This document shows, piece by piece, positions 32,325 through 40,271 of a stretch of DNA of 58,736 nucleotides. This DNA comes from Ktedonobacteraceae bacterium (GTDB taxonomy: Bacteria; Chloroflexota; Ktedonobacteria; Ktedonobacterales; Ktedonobacteraceae). The notes below the pieces were generated by a model. That model had not been told where the DNA came from and did no database searches. It was given only the letters and a program-made list of their open reading frames with translations. How positions within the stretch are numbered: position 1 is the first letter of the stretch; each line of letters opens with the position of its first letter. Where the stretch lies: positions 1 through 58,736 of the forward strand of contig JAFAXQ010000302.1 in assembly GCA_019240835.1 (NCBI GenBank). Direction: 5' to 3'. The translations under genes were made by a program, and so were the position numbers.

Positions 32325-32720
32325 TATGGCTCATCCCCTTGCTCGGTAATAGTGTAGGTTTATCGGGCGTGTTTTTAGCCAGTATACATTTTTTCTTGCC
32401 ACAGAACAAGAGTATCGCACGACTTTCTTTTTCCTCAAATTGCTTGACAGACCCTAATCAGGGTGACAAACTTTATTGGAGCGTGTCACACACAAATAGT
32501 GGAATCATGCTTGGCAGTTCCATGGGAAATCGTTCGCATGAGGAAAAGCATGAATGTCCCAATGTCGGTGTACCGACCAGAGGTCACGCCTCTGAGAAGC
32601 CTCAAGCTTTCGCTGAAGGGGGTCGTCGTTCATCATTGAGGGCACGAAGCGATTTGCGCGTAGCGGGGCTTTTTCTCCAATGGCAGGCACATTCCAGATA
32701 CATATTTCAGGGAGGTTTCC
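32325..32720 (+). other. Intergenic stretch with weak signals
   Basis: About 400 nt with no solid gene. Seen: a TTGACA at 32443-32448 followed by an ACCCT-N4-AGGGT inverted repeat, which could be a regulated promoter; and a 29-codon frame at 32550-32639 with AGGAAA upstream, which I do not consider a supported gene. It may be the 5' region of the unit that begins at 32721. Confidence 0.3.
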
Positions 32721-32870
32721 ATGTCAGCTAAAAGTCGTCCTGGTGATGGATCGAAACATCAAGGAGAAAAAGGCGGAAATATCAGCTACGTGAGCCATCC
32801 TTCCAACGGTGCTTTAGGGTTGAGTATCCTGAGGAACTTGCAGAAGCTCTGGCAGATCGTCAAGAGATAG
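32721..32870 (+). CDS. 49-residue ORF coupled to asparagine-synthase-like gene
   Basis: The ATG has GGAGG 5 nt upstream. The peptide is Gly/Lys/Ser-rich in its first half (SRPGDGSKHQGEKGGNIS) and amphipathic at its end (ILRNLQKLWQIVKR). Its stop lies 3 nt before an in-frame ATG of the next gene, so the two are coupled. This geometry is that of a precursor peptide next to a modifying enzyme, but the peptide has no threonine and no typical lasso leader motif. It could equally be a small regulator or the remnant of the missing N-terminal domain of its neighbour. Confidence 0.5.
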   Translation: MSAKSRPGDGSKHQGEKGGNISYVSHPSNGALGLSILRNLQKLWQIVKR

Positions 32871-32882
32871 GAGATGTTTCAG

Positions 32883-34265
32883 ATGCTCCCTGATCTCTCA
32901 GAGGGCGATCCCACCGGACGTACTCCTCTGTATGCCTCACGTGATGGGCAGATCGGACCCGATTCATTTGCCCTTGCTGGAGAGCGCCCACGTTTTTCAC
33001 TCTCGAAGCTCGCGCTATACCTGGCTCCGCCAGCCCTGGTGGGGGAGTTTCTGCCAGATTGTCCCTGGACGGAGGTCTCGCGATTGCGGCCTTCTGTCCC
33101 TTGGCCGCCTGCTCGGGCGACGCGTGACGATCTTCTCATGCAATTTCGGCAGAGTGTGGCTAGCTGCATGGGAGATGCTTCTGTTGTCGCAGTTGCTCTT
33201 TCAGGCGGCCTGGATTCCACTGTTGTGCTGTTCCATGCTCATGAGCTGTGCCGACGCGAAGGGCACCGACTTCTTGCTATGACCATTGATTTGATGGACG
33301 ACTCTGGCCGGAGCTGCGCAGTTGTCGCTCGGCAACTCATTGAATCGCTCGGCCTGTCTTGCGAACTCCATGTAATTAAGGATGTGATCGACCCGTCTCT
33401 ACCTCTTCCAGAACCATGTTGGCATTCCGCAGGGCCGCGTAATGATGCGATGCCACGGTTTAATCGGGCGATTGCCGACGTGGCCGCTACCGCAGGAGCC
33501 GAGGTATTGTTATCCGGTGACGGCGCAGATGAACTGTTGGGAGCAGTGCGGTATCTCTTCCCACAGTTTCTCCGTGTGCAACAATGGCACACGGCCCTCT
33601 CTTACCTTCGTGATCTTATGGTTGGAGGAAGCACGCGCCGCCTAACAACCGAAGCCCTGGCAATAATGGCATCGTTGCTTCCCACAAGCTGGTCATCCTG
33701 GCTCTATTGGGCGACCAACTGGCCAGAGTTGTGTACCATCCAGGCACCTTTGGTCCTCTCGGAATGCTACCAATCTCATGTTGAGGAATGGACAAAATCA
33801 TGGGTGCAGCAGATCCTGACGTTTCATTCAACACACCATCGCTCCTGGGCCATTGCAGATGCCTGGGATGCAGTCTTCCCCTCAGATAGCATTCCGCCTG
33901 CTGGGGGAATACCAGAGCGAGACCCCTTCATGACCCCCTCATTCACGCGGTATGCACTGTCATTGCCGCTGATCGATCGGTATGCTGCGCATCTTCCTAC
34001 CCCGTATCATCGGAGTAAAGCTCTCGTCGTACAATTATATCCACGTCAGGCCCGCGCAGCCCTTCCTCGTGCCAAACAGACGTTTTCTCGCGCATTTGAG
34101 ACCTATCAGCAACGATATTTGAACGTGGAGCGCTCTATCGCCTATGGTCTCATTTCCAAGAAGCACTTGGACATGTGTCGCGACTCCTCGCTGCTGAGAA
34201 CAATCCAGGCCATCGAGCAATGGGTGATTGGTGCCGAGAGACAAGGCGCAATCGCTACGGAGTAG
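32883..34265 (+). CDS. Asparagine-synthase-like protein lacking most of the glutaminase domain
   Basis: The 460-residue protein has the ATP-pyrophosphatase signature VVAVALSGGLDSTVVLFH (about 100-117) and AEVLLSGDGADELLGAVRY (about 205-223) of the AsnB/beta-lactam-synthetase/lasso-cyclase family. Normally a glutaminase-like N-domain of about 180 residues precedes it; here only its end is visible (GDPTGRTPLYASRDG), so the N-domain is truncated to about 85 residues and has no catalytic Cys. ATG 32883 has AGGAG at 9 nt; ATG 32874 is alternative. It probably forms amide bonds without using glutamine. A GNAT is convergent downstream. Confidence 0.72.
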   Translation: MLPDLSEGDPTGRTPLYASRDGQIGPDSFALAGERPRFSLSKLALYLAPPALVGEFLPDCPWTEVSRLRPSVPWPPARATRDDLLMQFRQSVASCMGDASVVAVALSGGLDSTVVLFHAHELCRREGHRLLAMTIDLMDDSGRSCAVVARQLIESLGLSCELHVIKDVIDPSLPLPEPCWHSAGPRNDAMPRFNRAIADVAATAGAEVLLSGDGADELLGAVRYLFPQFLRVQQWHTALSYLRDLMVGGSTRRLTTEALAIMASLLPTSWSSWLYWATNWPELCTIQAPLVLSECYQSHVEEWTKSWVQQILTFHSTHHRSWAIADAWDAVFPSDSIPPAGGIPERDPFMTPSFTRYALSLPLIDRYAAHLPTPYHRSKALVVQLYPRQARAALPRAKQTFSRAFETYQQRYLNVERSIAYGLISKKHLDMCRDSSLLRTIQAIEQWVIGAERQGAIATE

Positions 34266-35130
34266 CAAGCCAGGGGGGTGGTGTTCCTCTCCAATACGAC
34301 CAGAGATGATCTATCACTTCAAACCCGTGACGCTGATAGAGACGAATAGCAGGTGTACGATCACGTTCCACAGGATCATCATGGTCAACAAACAACAGGA
34401 CAGTATGTGCGCCAGCATCACTAAGCAACTTTCTTGCTTGGAAGAAGAGGCGAGTGCCTAAACCGTGACCACGCCGATCTTCCCGCACCCAGAGCCAGTG
34501 GAGAACACCAAGCCTGTTCTTCCCCAGACTGACATCAGCCTCGGCGATCCGCTCATCTCCCTCCTGGAGAGAGAGCTTCCACCCATGTGCAGTCCTTTCC
34601 ACATCGGCGACTTGCTCAGCTTGAGTCGTAATCGGGCCTGCCATATAGAGCCAATCATCTTTCCCAACAAAGTGGTGCTCACAAAGCACCTGGTGGGTCA
34701 CTGGACGATGAGCGAGAGGCAACCCCTCTATTCCCACGGTCAGTGGCGTCGCGAACCAGAAGGCGTAGACGCGTGGACACTCCTGCAATGAGGCAAGAAC
34801 GGCTGCCAGCAGTGCCTCTATTACAGGACGATTTTCACGAGCATGAAGCCAGAGAAGACACCCTGATCCATCTGGCTGGAGTGTTCCCCTCCGATCTGTC
34901 TTTTGCACTCCATACGAGGCAGCGCCAAGAATGTCGTTGCCTTGCGTAGCAACAATTGTCCGTATACCTGCAAGCGCCTCCCACCACTTCTGATCAATGG
35001 TGGTTTGTCCAGCTAAGGCACATTGCACATCGTGAGCGGTGGTGCGTGGTTGTGCGGGGAGTTGGTCGGCATGAAGCAACTCCAGGAGAGGGGGAATATC
35101 CCGCTGGGAGAAATCACGCATCTTTATCAT
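34255..35130 (-). CDS. Tandem GNAT-type N-acetyltransferase
   Basis: The 291-residue protein has an N-terminal degenerate GNAT-like half (about 1-140) and a C-terminal active-looking GNAT domain (WLWVREDRRGHGLGTRLFFQ with the acetyl-CoA loop near 215-235, and TPAIRLYQRHGFEVIDH). The start at 35130 has GGAAGGG upstream; the open frame reaches 35169. Its 3' end overlaps the asparagine-synthase-like gene by 11 nt, convergently. GNATs also appear in some peptide-modification clusters, but the substrate here is unknown. Confidence 0.75.
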   Translation of the reverse strand: MIKMRDFSQRDIPPLLELLHADQLPAQPRTTAHDVQCALAGQTTIDQKWWEALAGIRTIVATQGNDILGAASYGVQKTDRRGTLQPDGSGCLLWLHARENRPVIEALLAAVLASLQECPRVYAFWFATPLTVGIEGLPLAHRPVTHQVLCEHHFVGKDDWLYMAGPITTQAEQVADVERTAHGWKLSLQEGDERIAEADVSLGKNRLGVLHWLWVREDRRGHGLGTRLFFQARKLLSDAGAHTVLLFVDHDDPVERDRTPAIRLYQRHGFEVIDHLWSYWRGTPPPWLATP

Positions 35131-35210
35131 GATTGCCCTTCCTACTTCTACAGGATGATAGTGGGCCATTCACACTTGACAAGGCCCTGGCTTCCTTCTA
35201 TGATACACCC

Positions 35211-36218
35211 ATGAGCGAGCTTATTGCAGACATACAAGAGCATCTCCATACCCTTTTCTCTGACACAATCCAGAGCATTCATCCCTGTTGGGAGCCGTGC
35301 GATTGGTCCAAGGTCTACCGTCTTGAATTGTGTGACGGAACCCGCCTGTTTTTGAAAGGCACGCCCCGGAGCAGGAACGAGGCGCTGGTGATGCAACGCC
35401 TCCACGATCTGTATTCTCCCTGCATTCCTCGTGTGCTCATCGCGGATTCGTTCCTTCTGCTGCGTGGTGCTGGTTTCTGATGGAAGATGCTGGGCGTTGT
35501 GGTCCCTCGGCTCTTTCCAGGCCAGTTGCCATTAAGGCAGCCAGGATACTTGGCCTGCTGCAACAACGTGCGTTCCGTGACCAGACGTTGCCTTCACTGC
35601 TTGTCAAATGCGAAGGAGACCATCTCCAACAGCAGGCGCTCGACGTCTGCCAATGGGCCATGAAGCGGCAAGCAGCCGAAGCGCGAGACTCCCTCCAGCG
35701 GATTGCCTCGCTTCTTGAGCAGGCTTCTTCCTTCTTTCGTGGGCTAGCGGAGCAGCTTTCCGCTCTTCCCTCAACTGTTGTCCACGGGGACTTCTGGTCT
35801 GGCAACATTGCGGTTGCGGGAAAGGACATTCATTTCATCGACTGGGGAGATGCGCTCTGGGGCGTCGGCGGCGTCTCTCTCGTCAATGTGATCATGACCA
35901 GTAGCGGCCAACTCGACGACGTCATTTTTCAGCTCTGGGAAGCCTATGAGCAGGGATGGGAACGTTCCATCAGTCGTGCCTACCGGCAGGCTTGTCTGGT
36001 CGCGAGTGCGGTGACTGATCTGGTCATCGATAAAGCGATTGCAACCAGTTGCGGGCAAGGACCCGAGCATCTTCCAGGACTGCGGGATCTTGAAGAATGT
36101 ATTACAGGCACTTGGTCCTTGGGAGCAGGAGGAGAGCGGCCTTGATGAAGAGGCCATCACTGCCTTGCTCCACGTTTTGCACGATGAAGGATGGATTCTG
36201 CTTTATTTGTTTCTGTGA
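35211..36218 (+). pseudogene. Phosphotransferase (APH/fructosamine-kinase-like), two frameshifts
   Basis: Sense runs through three segments. The N-lobe (from ATG 35211) has SKVYRLELCDGTRLFLKG with the ATP-binding Lys and ends at 35480. The C-lobe, in the -1 frame, has the catalytic STVVHGDFWSGNIAVA and IHFIDWGDALWGVG. Near 36070-36100 it returns to the first frame, giving ALGPWEQEESGLDEEAITAL to 36218. The first shift is before LMEDAG, and the stop TGA overlaps ATG (TGATG), so split translation is possible. Compensating shifts suggest decay or sequence errors. It overlaps the convergent HAD gene at its end. Confidence 0.6.
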
Positions 36219-36594
36219 TCTGTTCTCGTAATGCAACAAGCCAATAGGTATCCCATGGCTTGAATGGCCGTAACTCACTACTGCGAGGTAGTTGTGCGAG
36301 GAGATCGATCAGATGAAGGCTCGCCCCAGCATAACAGGTATCCCAGTTGGAATTCAACGCACGTGCCTTAAAGCTTAGAATGAGCCACTCAGGAAAAACC
36401 TCCCGACTCAGTTCGTGACTTTCCCGTGCGTTCGTAGCAGGATGATAGGGAGACATCCCATCCAGGTTCCAGTAGCGTGAGCTGTACAGCAATTCATGCA
36501 ATGCTAGTCCAGCGCAATCCCAGTAGATTTCTTCGCTCGTAATCACGCCATCCAAGTCAAATACAATGATTTTTTCTAACGCAGTTTCTACCAA
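36157..36594 (-). CDS. HAD-superfamily protein, C-terminally short
   Basis: The 145-residue protein begins with HAD motif I (KIIVFDLDGVITSEEIYWD, nucleophile Asp near 13) and keeps helical cap-like sequence, but no motif II-IV with the usual Lys and Asp pair is visible; HAD phosphatases are normally 200 or more residues. The start is TTG at 36594 with a distant AGGA. The end overlaps the frameshifted kinase by 62 nt, which suggests that both lost their ends at a rearrangement near 36200. Probably inactive. Confidence 0.5.
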   Translation of the reverse strand: MVETALEKIIVFDLDGVITSEEIYWDCAGLALHELLYSSRYWNLDGMSPYHPATNARESHELSREVFPEWLILSFKARALNSNWDTCYAGASLHLIDLLAQLPRSSELRPFKPWDTYWLVALREQITETNKAESILHRAKRGARQ

Positions 36595-36649
36595 AGTGTC
36601 TTTTTATCCTTTTCTCTTATCCATCGTGTCAAGAGGCACTCATATCTTT

Positions 36650-37174
36650 CTATTCACGAGCATTCTTAGAATTGACGACGATATCTCGCAGCGAACGCTC
36701 ATACACTACACGATCACGCCCTGGCCCCTTAAAATTTAAAGAAACCCAGATGCCATTCACGAATGTATTGGCAGGACGGTTTATAAAACCCAAGCTGCAC
36801 CAGAGTTTCTGAGCGGCCACATTTTCGATCTCGCTGGTCAGCCAGATACGTTCGACCCCCCACCGAGCGGCAGTATGCATGACATCTTCCATTAGCTTTC
36901 GCCCGTAACCCAGACGACGAGCGCTGGTCGCAACCATGACATCGTGCACATACACCTCGTTCGAATCATCTTGGCTGCGAAACGCAATGATCACACCAAC
37001 AACACTACTATCAACAACCATTGCCCGACAGGTCGTCGAGAAAAGCCGTCCATACATCCAGTAATCTGACTCTGATCGAGGTCTGACATATGGCATGCAC
37101 TCTGTGGCAAGTTCCACCACCCTCTCCAGAGGTACTTGAGAAAGCGGTACAATCTTGCTGACGTTCTTCTCCAA
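36650..37174 (-). CDS. GNAT family N-acetyltransferase
   Basis: The 174-residue GNAT has strand 4 and acetyl-CoA loop VHDVMVATSARRLGYGRKLMED (about 75-96) and the C-terminal AAQKLWCSLGFINRP (about 120). The length is normal. It follows the HUMPS-type gene at 134 nt and precedes the HAD gene at 55 nt on the same strand; the gap to 37309 shows nothing else. Acceptor unknown. The family includes antibiotic, protein and small-molecule acetyltransferases. Confidence 0.78.
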   Translation of the reverse strand: MEKNVSKIVPLSQVPLERVVELATECMPYVRPRSESDYWMYGRLFSTTCRAMVVDSSVVGVIIAFRSQDDSNEVYVHDVMVATSARRLGYGRKLMEDVMHTAARWGVERIWLTSEIENVAAQKLWCSLGFINRPANTFVNGIWVSLNFKGPGRDRVVYERSLRDIVVNSKNARE

Positions 37175-37308
37175 TGGCAGTATCTCCTATAACCTTTTAT
37201 CCACTCACTGGGAGGCTTAGCAAGTACGGTGTGCGTGTGAAACTTGCTCAAGGAACTTGCCAGCCGCTTAGACGAACAAGTTTAGGGCGATTTGGCAGAC
37301 AGCCTCAC

Positions 37309-38028
37309 TTAGAGTTTGAAAGCAGACACACAACTTCCGATCGCACTTTTCGGATCAACTGCGTCAACGACACTTCTTCCGATAATAACAATATCACACT
37401 CCATGTTTTTCATCGCAGGTAAGTCATATGGACTAAAGCCCCCCGATACGGCTAGCGGCAGTTCGCTCCACCGACGGATGATTGCAGCCCGTTGTTCTGC
37501 AGATGGAGTATCAGATCCGATATCTATATTGGTCGTAATGACAAGTCCATCTACTCCAGCCTTTTGCACAGCAGCACACCATTCCTGCGATGCTTCAAGG
37601 GGCACATCGAGAAGCAGAATCAAGCCTAAGCGTCTCGCCATCGAAACTGCTCGTTGCACACTGACTTGTGATGCTGGACCAATGAGAAACACGAGATCAG
37701 CTCCATGCGTTGCAGCTAACTCGACTTGATCTTGCCCCCAGTCAGCAGACATCATTTCGGCGACAATCGGTATCTCAGATGTAGCTTGCTTAATTTTGCT
37801 GATCGCAGTAACGCCTTGGCTCTTAATAAGAGGATCTCCTACTTCTAAAAAGTCTGCACCTTCTTCTTTAGCGATCTTTGCCACATTGATTGCCCTTTCA
37901 ATATCCAGACAGTCCAGTGCAATCTGAATACTTCGTCCTCCTCGGCGTCTGCGGAAGATAGCGTTATCAGTAGGAGCCTCCAACCAATGAGTTTTTGTCT
38001 CGCCTGCATAGAGGGAGAAATTGGGCAT
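37309..38028 (-). CDS. HUMPS/OMPDC-superfamily protein lacking the catalytic Lys
   Basis: The 239-residue beta/alpha barrel resembles 3-hexulose-6-phosphate synthase and 3-keto-L-gulonate-6-phosphate decarboxylase. QIALDCLDIERAINVAK carries the first Asp and GADFLEVGDPLIKSQG the conserved Glu. The usual DxKxxDxG motif reads EMMSADWG (near 95), so Asp becomes Glu and Lys becomes Met. Phosphate-binding LAVSGGFS and IVIIGRSVV are kept. It probably binds a sugar phosphate with changed chemistry. The start at 38028 follows a hairpin-T tract; the frame opening at 38040 lies in that hairpin. Confidence 0.7.
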   Translation of the reverse strand: MPNFSLYAGETKTHWLEAPTDNAIFRRRRGGRSIQIALDCLDIERAINVAKIAKEEGADFLEVGDPLIKSQGVTAISKIKQATSEIPIVAEMMSADWGQDQVELAATHGADLVFLIGPASQVSVQRAVSMARRLGLILLLDVPLEASQEWCAAVQKAGVDGLVITTNIDIGSDTPSAEQRAAIIRRWSELPLAVSGGFSPYDLPAMKNMECDIVIIGRSVVDAVDPKSAIGSCVSAFKL

Positions 38029-38032
38029 GAAA

Positions 38033-38067
38033 AAAACCATCCTTGAGGTGAATGCTAGGATGGTTTT
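38033..38067 (-). terminator. Intrinsic terminator upstream of the HUMPS-type gene
   Basis: Reading leftward, AAAACCATCCT (38067-38057) pairs with AGGATGGTTTT (38043-38033), then T7. It ends the HTH-Nudix transcript. It also sits directly before the start at 38028, and the second arm AGGATGG could serve as ribosome site, so the stem may hide it. Confidence 0.6.
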
Positions 38068-38097
38068 CCTGTTAGACTATTTTACTTCTGCTCTTTG

Positions 38098-38936
38098 TCA
38101 CGCTTTCCTTGCTTTGAGCATGGCTGCCACTTCTTTTACCCCATAGGTGTGAAACAAGAACTGGACTAAGCGCATCCGAGCCGTTGGGTGCCAGAGTACA
38201 TCACTACTAAACAACTTCTGTAGCACAACTGCGGGATCTGTGGAAACAGTTGCAAACTTTGATGCTTCGTTGCGATCAGGGGCTTGTATCAGCCAGTGAG
38301 ACTTCACCTCTTGGGAGGTTAAATGCGTTCTGATAATGGCTACAGCAGCAATGGCAAGAATGAGATATTCAATATTGAGAGAAAGCACCTTGATACTGTC
38401 AATCGCTTCAGCAGTGACCCCTAACTCTTCCTCTACTCCACGAATGGCGCACGCGAAGAAATCAGCATCACCAGGCCGTTTATTGCCCTTGGGACTCATC
38501 CCAGGTGCGTCCATCGTTTCCTCGAACGAAGCAGACCAATGGTTCGGGTAGAACGCAACAGAATGGGAACGTTGCATGAAGATAATTTGATGATCCTTTC
38601 TTTTCCGTACATCTTTCCGACAACGACTCTTTCTTCCGATCCTGTCTGTCTATTTTGGGGTCCATTCCAATCAGACACAATGATATTGGTTGCTGGCTCT
38701 TCTTCAAGTGGGGGCCTTAATTCATTCCCGTGAAGCGGCGCGAGATCATGAATGTCACACGCAATGACACGTGCAAGGGTAGCACGTTCACGACTCGGAA
38801 TAACGCCATTTCCGCTAGCCCACCAGCGCAATGTACTCTCAGGAATGCCTGTTTCTCGATGCACTTCCCGAATATTGAGGCCAGCGTCTTTGATCAATGC
38901 TCTCAGCCTGTTCGGATACGGCATTTTCTGCATCAT
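38098..38936 (-). pseudogene. HTH-Nudix fusion, frameshifted
   Basis: The N-terminal frame (from 38936) is a helix-turn-helix protein: NRLRALIKDAGLNIREVHRE, then TGIPESTLRWWASGN. Near 38610-38630 sense passes in the -1 direction, at a GGAAAAGAAAGG stretch, into a Nudix-like domain (HQIIFMQRSHSVAFYPNHWS, then ACAIRGVEEELGV, close to the Nudix box with one Glu replaced by Gly) that runs to 38098. A separate Nudix start at ATG 38577 would cut into the first strand, so one fused gene is more likely. AAAAG tracts can support slippage, but a mutation is as likely. Confidence 0.55.
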
Positions 38937-38998
38937 GCTCTACTTTTTAGCGCTTTCTTAGTACACTTTCACCACTTCTTTAGCAAAAAAAACCCGTT

Positions 38999-39322
38999 TT
39001 ATACTCCCTTACTGGGTATATTCTCTGAAGAGACGTAGCCTGATGGGTTCACATCTGTTGGAAGAGTGAGACGCGCCAGGTTACTCTTTCCTCTCTTGGG
39101 ACGAGGCTTAGAACGATCTGGTTTAGGTATAGCGTCCAAGGTCTCTTGCTTCCAGAGAGAGGCGTTGCCAAGGTGCATATCAGGTTGAAGATTCCATCTC
39201 CACCGGAGTAGCCGAAATGCAGTCGTTGAATAGGACTCAATGCCCCATTTCTCGGCGAGGTATTGCGCAGCTTCTCCTGCTGTGTAGTATTCTTTCTTCT
39301 TCTGTTCGTCCAGTGGGGCCAC
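38999..39322 (-). CDS. Small HTH protein with basic tail
   Basis: The 107-residue protein has an N-terminal DNA-binding-like segment (YTAGEAAQYLAEKWGIESYS, MerR/excisionase-like) and a basic Lys/Pro-rich stretch (PKPDRSKPRPKRGKSN). The opening codon is GTG 39322, but AGGAGG lies directly against it; a CTG four codons later would have 8-nt spacing, so the true start is uncertain. It is divergent from the genes at 39490 onward, with GTAAC/GTTAC operator-like sites between, mirroring the HTH-GNAT gene at 11049-11891. Confidence 0.6.
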   Translation of the reverse strand: MAPLDEQKKKEYYTAGEAAQYLAEKWGIESYSTTAFRLLRWRWNLQPDMHLGNASLWKQETLDAIPKPDRSKPRPKRGKSNLARLTLPTDVNPSGYVSSENIPSKGV

Positions 39323-39357
39323 CTCCTCGAAAGGTGTTTCCTATCATGCAAGTAATC

Positions 39358-39437
39358 GTAACATACCGTTACTAATTTTACAAGATTCTCAAAGTTCCTG
39401 AGTAAAACACTTGACAATACGCACCGTTACATATAAC
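39358..39437. promoter_or_regulatory. GTAAC-N5-GTTAC operator with divergent promoters
   Basis: The inverted repeat GTAAC-ATACC-GTTAC is at 39358-39372 and another GTTAC is at 39426-39430. The rightward promoter has TTGACA at 39411-39416 and TATAAC at 39432-39437 (15-nt spacer, the GTTAC inside it). Leftward, TTGTAA and TACGAT at 17-nt spacing bracket the inverted repeat. Both promoters could be blocked by one regulator. Confidence 0.5.
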
Positions 39438-39489
39438 CAGTGAAAGGAAGATGCTTATCGACTAGGATGGTGTAGCGACCAAGCGGGGC

Positions 39490-39675
39490 ATGCCAGTAGT
39501 GGAGGCTAGCTGGTCGGAACAGTATCCCGTGACAGTCCGATGGCAAGGACACCATGAGAACGGGCGTGAGTGCAAGGCCTTCAAGGCGGTTCAAGTCCGT
39601 CCTCGCTGGACGTTTCTTCGCATCACATGCGTCTCCCGTTTCGTAAGAACTGTTTACGAAGGGTGTAATGATTAA
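39490..39675 (+). CDS. Possible 61-residue small protein
   Basis: Unrecognised. The frame opens with ATG 39490 after AGCGGGG and gives a basic peptide with Trp and Cys (PVTVRWQGHHENGRECKAF). Stop at 39675, 27 nt before the next gene. The rightward promoter at 39411 would transcribe it. Support is only position and the lack of anything else in the interval. Confidence 0.3.
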   Translation: MPVVEASWSEQYPVTVRWQGHHENGRECKAFKAVQVRPRWTFLRITCVSRFVRTVYEGCND

Positions 39676-39702
39676 TGCATACAAGTAGAAAGGCAGGCAG
39701 CA

Positions 39703-40167
39703 ATGCCCTGGTCACCTCTGTTCATTGGCGCGGTGAAGTCCAACCGCTTCCTGGTCGATCTCAACATGAACGAGCTCTCTTGCTATGACGGGGTCCCCTT
39801 GCAGGGACCACAGTATGCGGTGCTCTCCCATGATGCACACACAGAGATTGAGAGTACCGTACGCCATCTGTTTGTAGACATCACCAGCAGTCCCACCGTC
39901 TCGCGGCAGGTCTATGACTCTCTCTCCAAGCTGTTGACTGAGCAAGAACGCGGTCACGCCTTTCTATTCAGGTTCCAGAGCCGCGTCAGGTGCTCACGCG
40001 CCGCAGTCTCTAGCTATCGCGTCCTGACCGTCTACCCCCTCAAGATGCTCAGTCACGGCGAGGGGACCTATATTCGGGTGCGAACCCCTGATCCTCAAAC
40101 AGAGCAGGCCTACGCGACTTTTGAGGTCTATAGTGTCAACCTGGGCACAGCAGCAGAGTGGTTCTGA
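39703..40167 (+). CDS. Hypothetical protein, 154 aa, upstream of an MglA-like GTPase
   Basis: Unrecognised, mixed alpha/beta in appearance. The first part has FLVDLNMNELSCYDGVPLQG and the second SRVRCSRAAVSSYRVLTVYP. No signal peptide or membrane helix. It is followed within 105 nt by the GTPase gene, suggesting a partner or effector, but it does not look like a Roadblock/MglB protein. An AAGGCAGGCAGC stretch precedes the ATG as a modest ribosome site. Confidence 0.6.
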   Translation: MPWSPLFIGAVKSNRFLVDLNMNELSCYDGVPLQGPQYAVLSHDAHTEIESTVRHLFVDITSSPTVSRQVYDSLSKLLTEQERGHAFLFRFQSRVRCSRAAVSSYRVLTVYPLKMLSHGEGTYIRVRTPDPQTEQAYATFEVYSVNLGTAAEWF

Positions 40168-40271
40168 TGTGCGAGCAGGCGGAGCCGAATGGAGCAAGAG
40201 ACTGCCTTCAGCCCCGCGCTCCTCTCGTATGTAGAGCGAAGCCTCTTTGCTGGCAAAGGAGCGTTTCAACG

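Noticed and set aside
32210-32731. 173-codon plus-strand ORF
   Set aside because: Its first half is antisense to the gene at 31836-32324 and the rest is low-complexity without a ribosome site; the 49-codon ORF in another frame has a much better start.
32721-32870. Classical lasso-peptide precursor
   Set aside because: No threonine at the penultimate leader position, no acidic residue at ring position 7-9 after a suitable Gly, and no PqqD-like or transglutaminase-like partner gene nearby.
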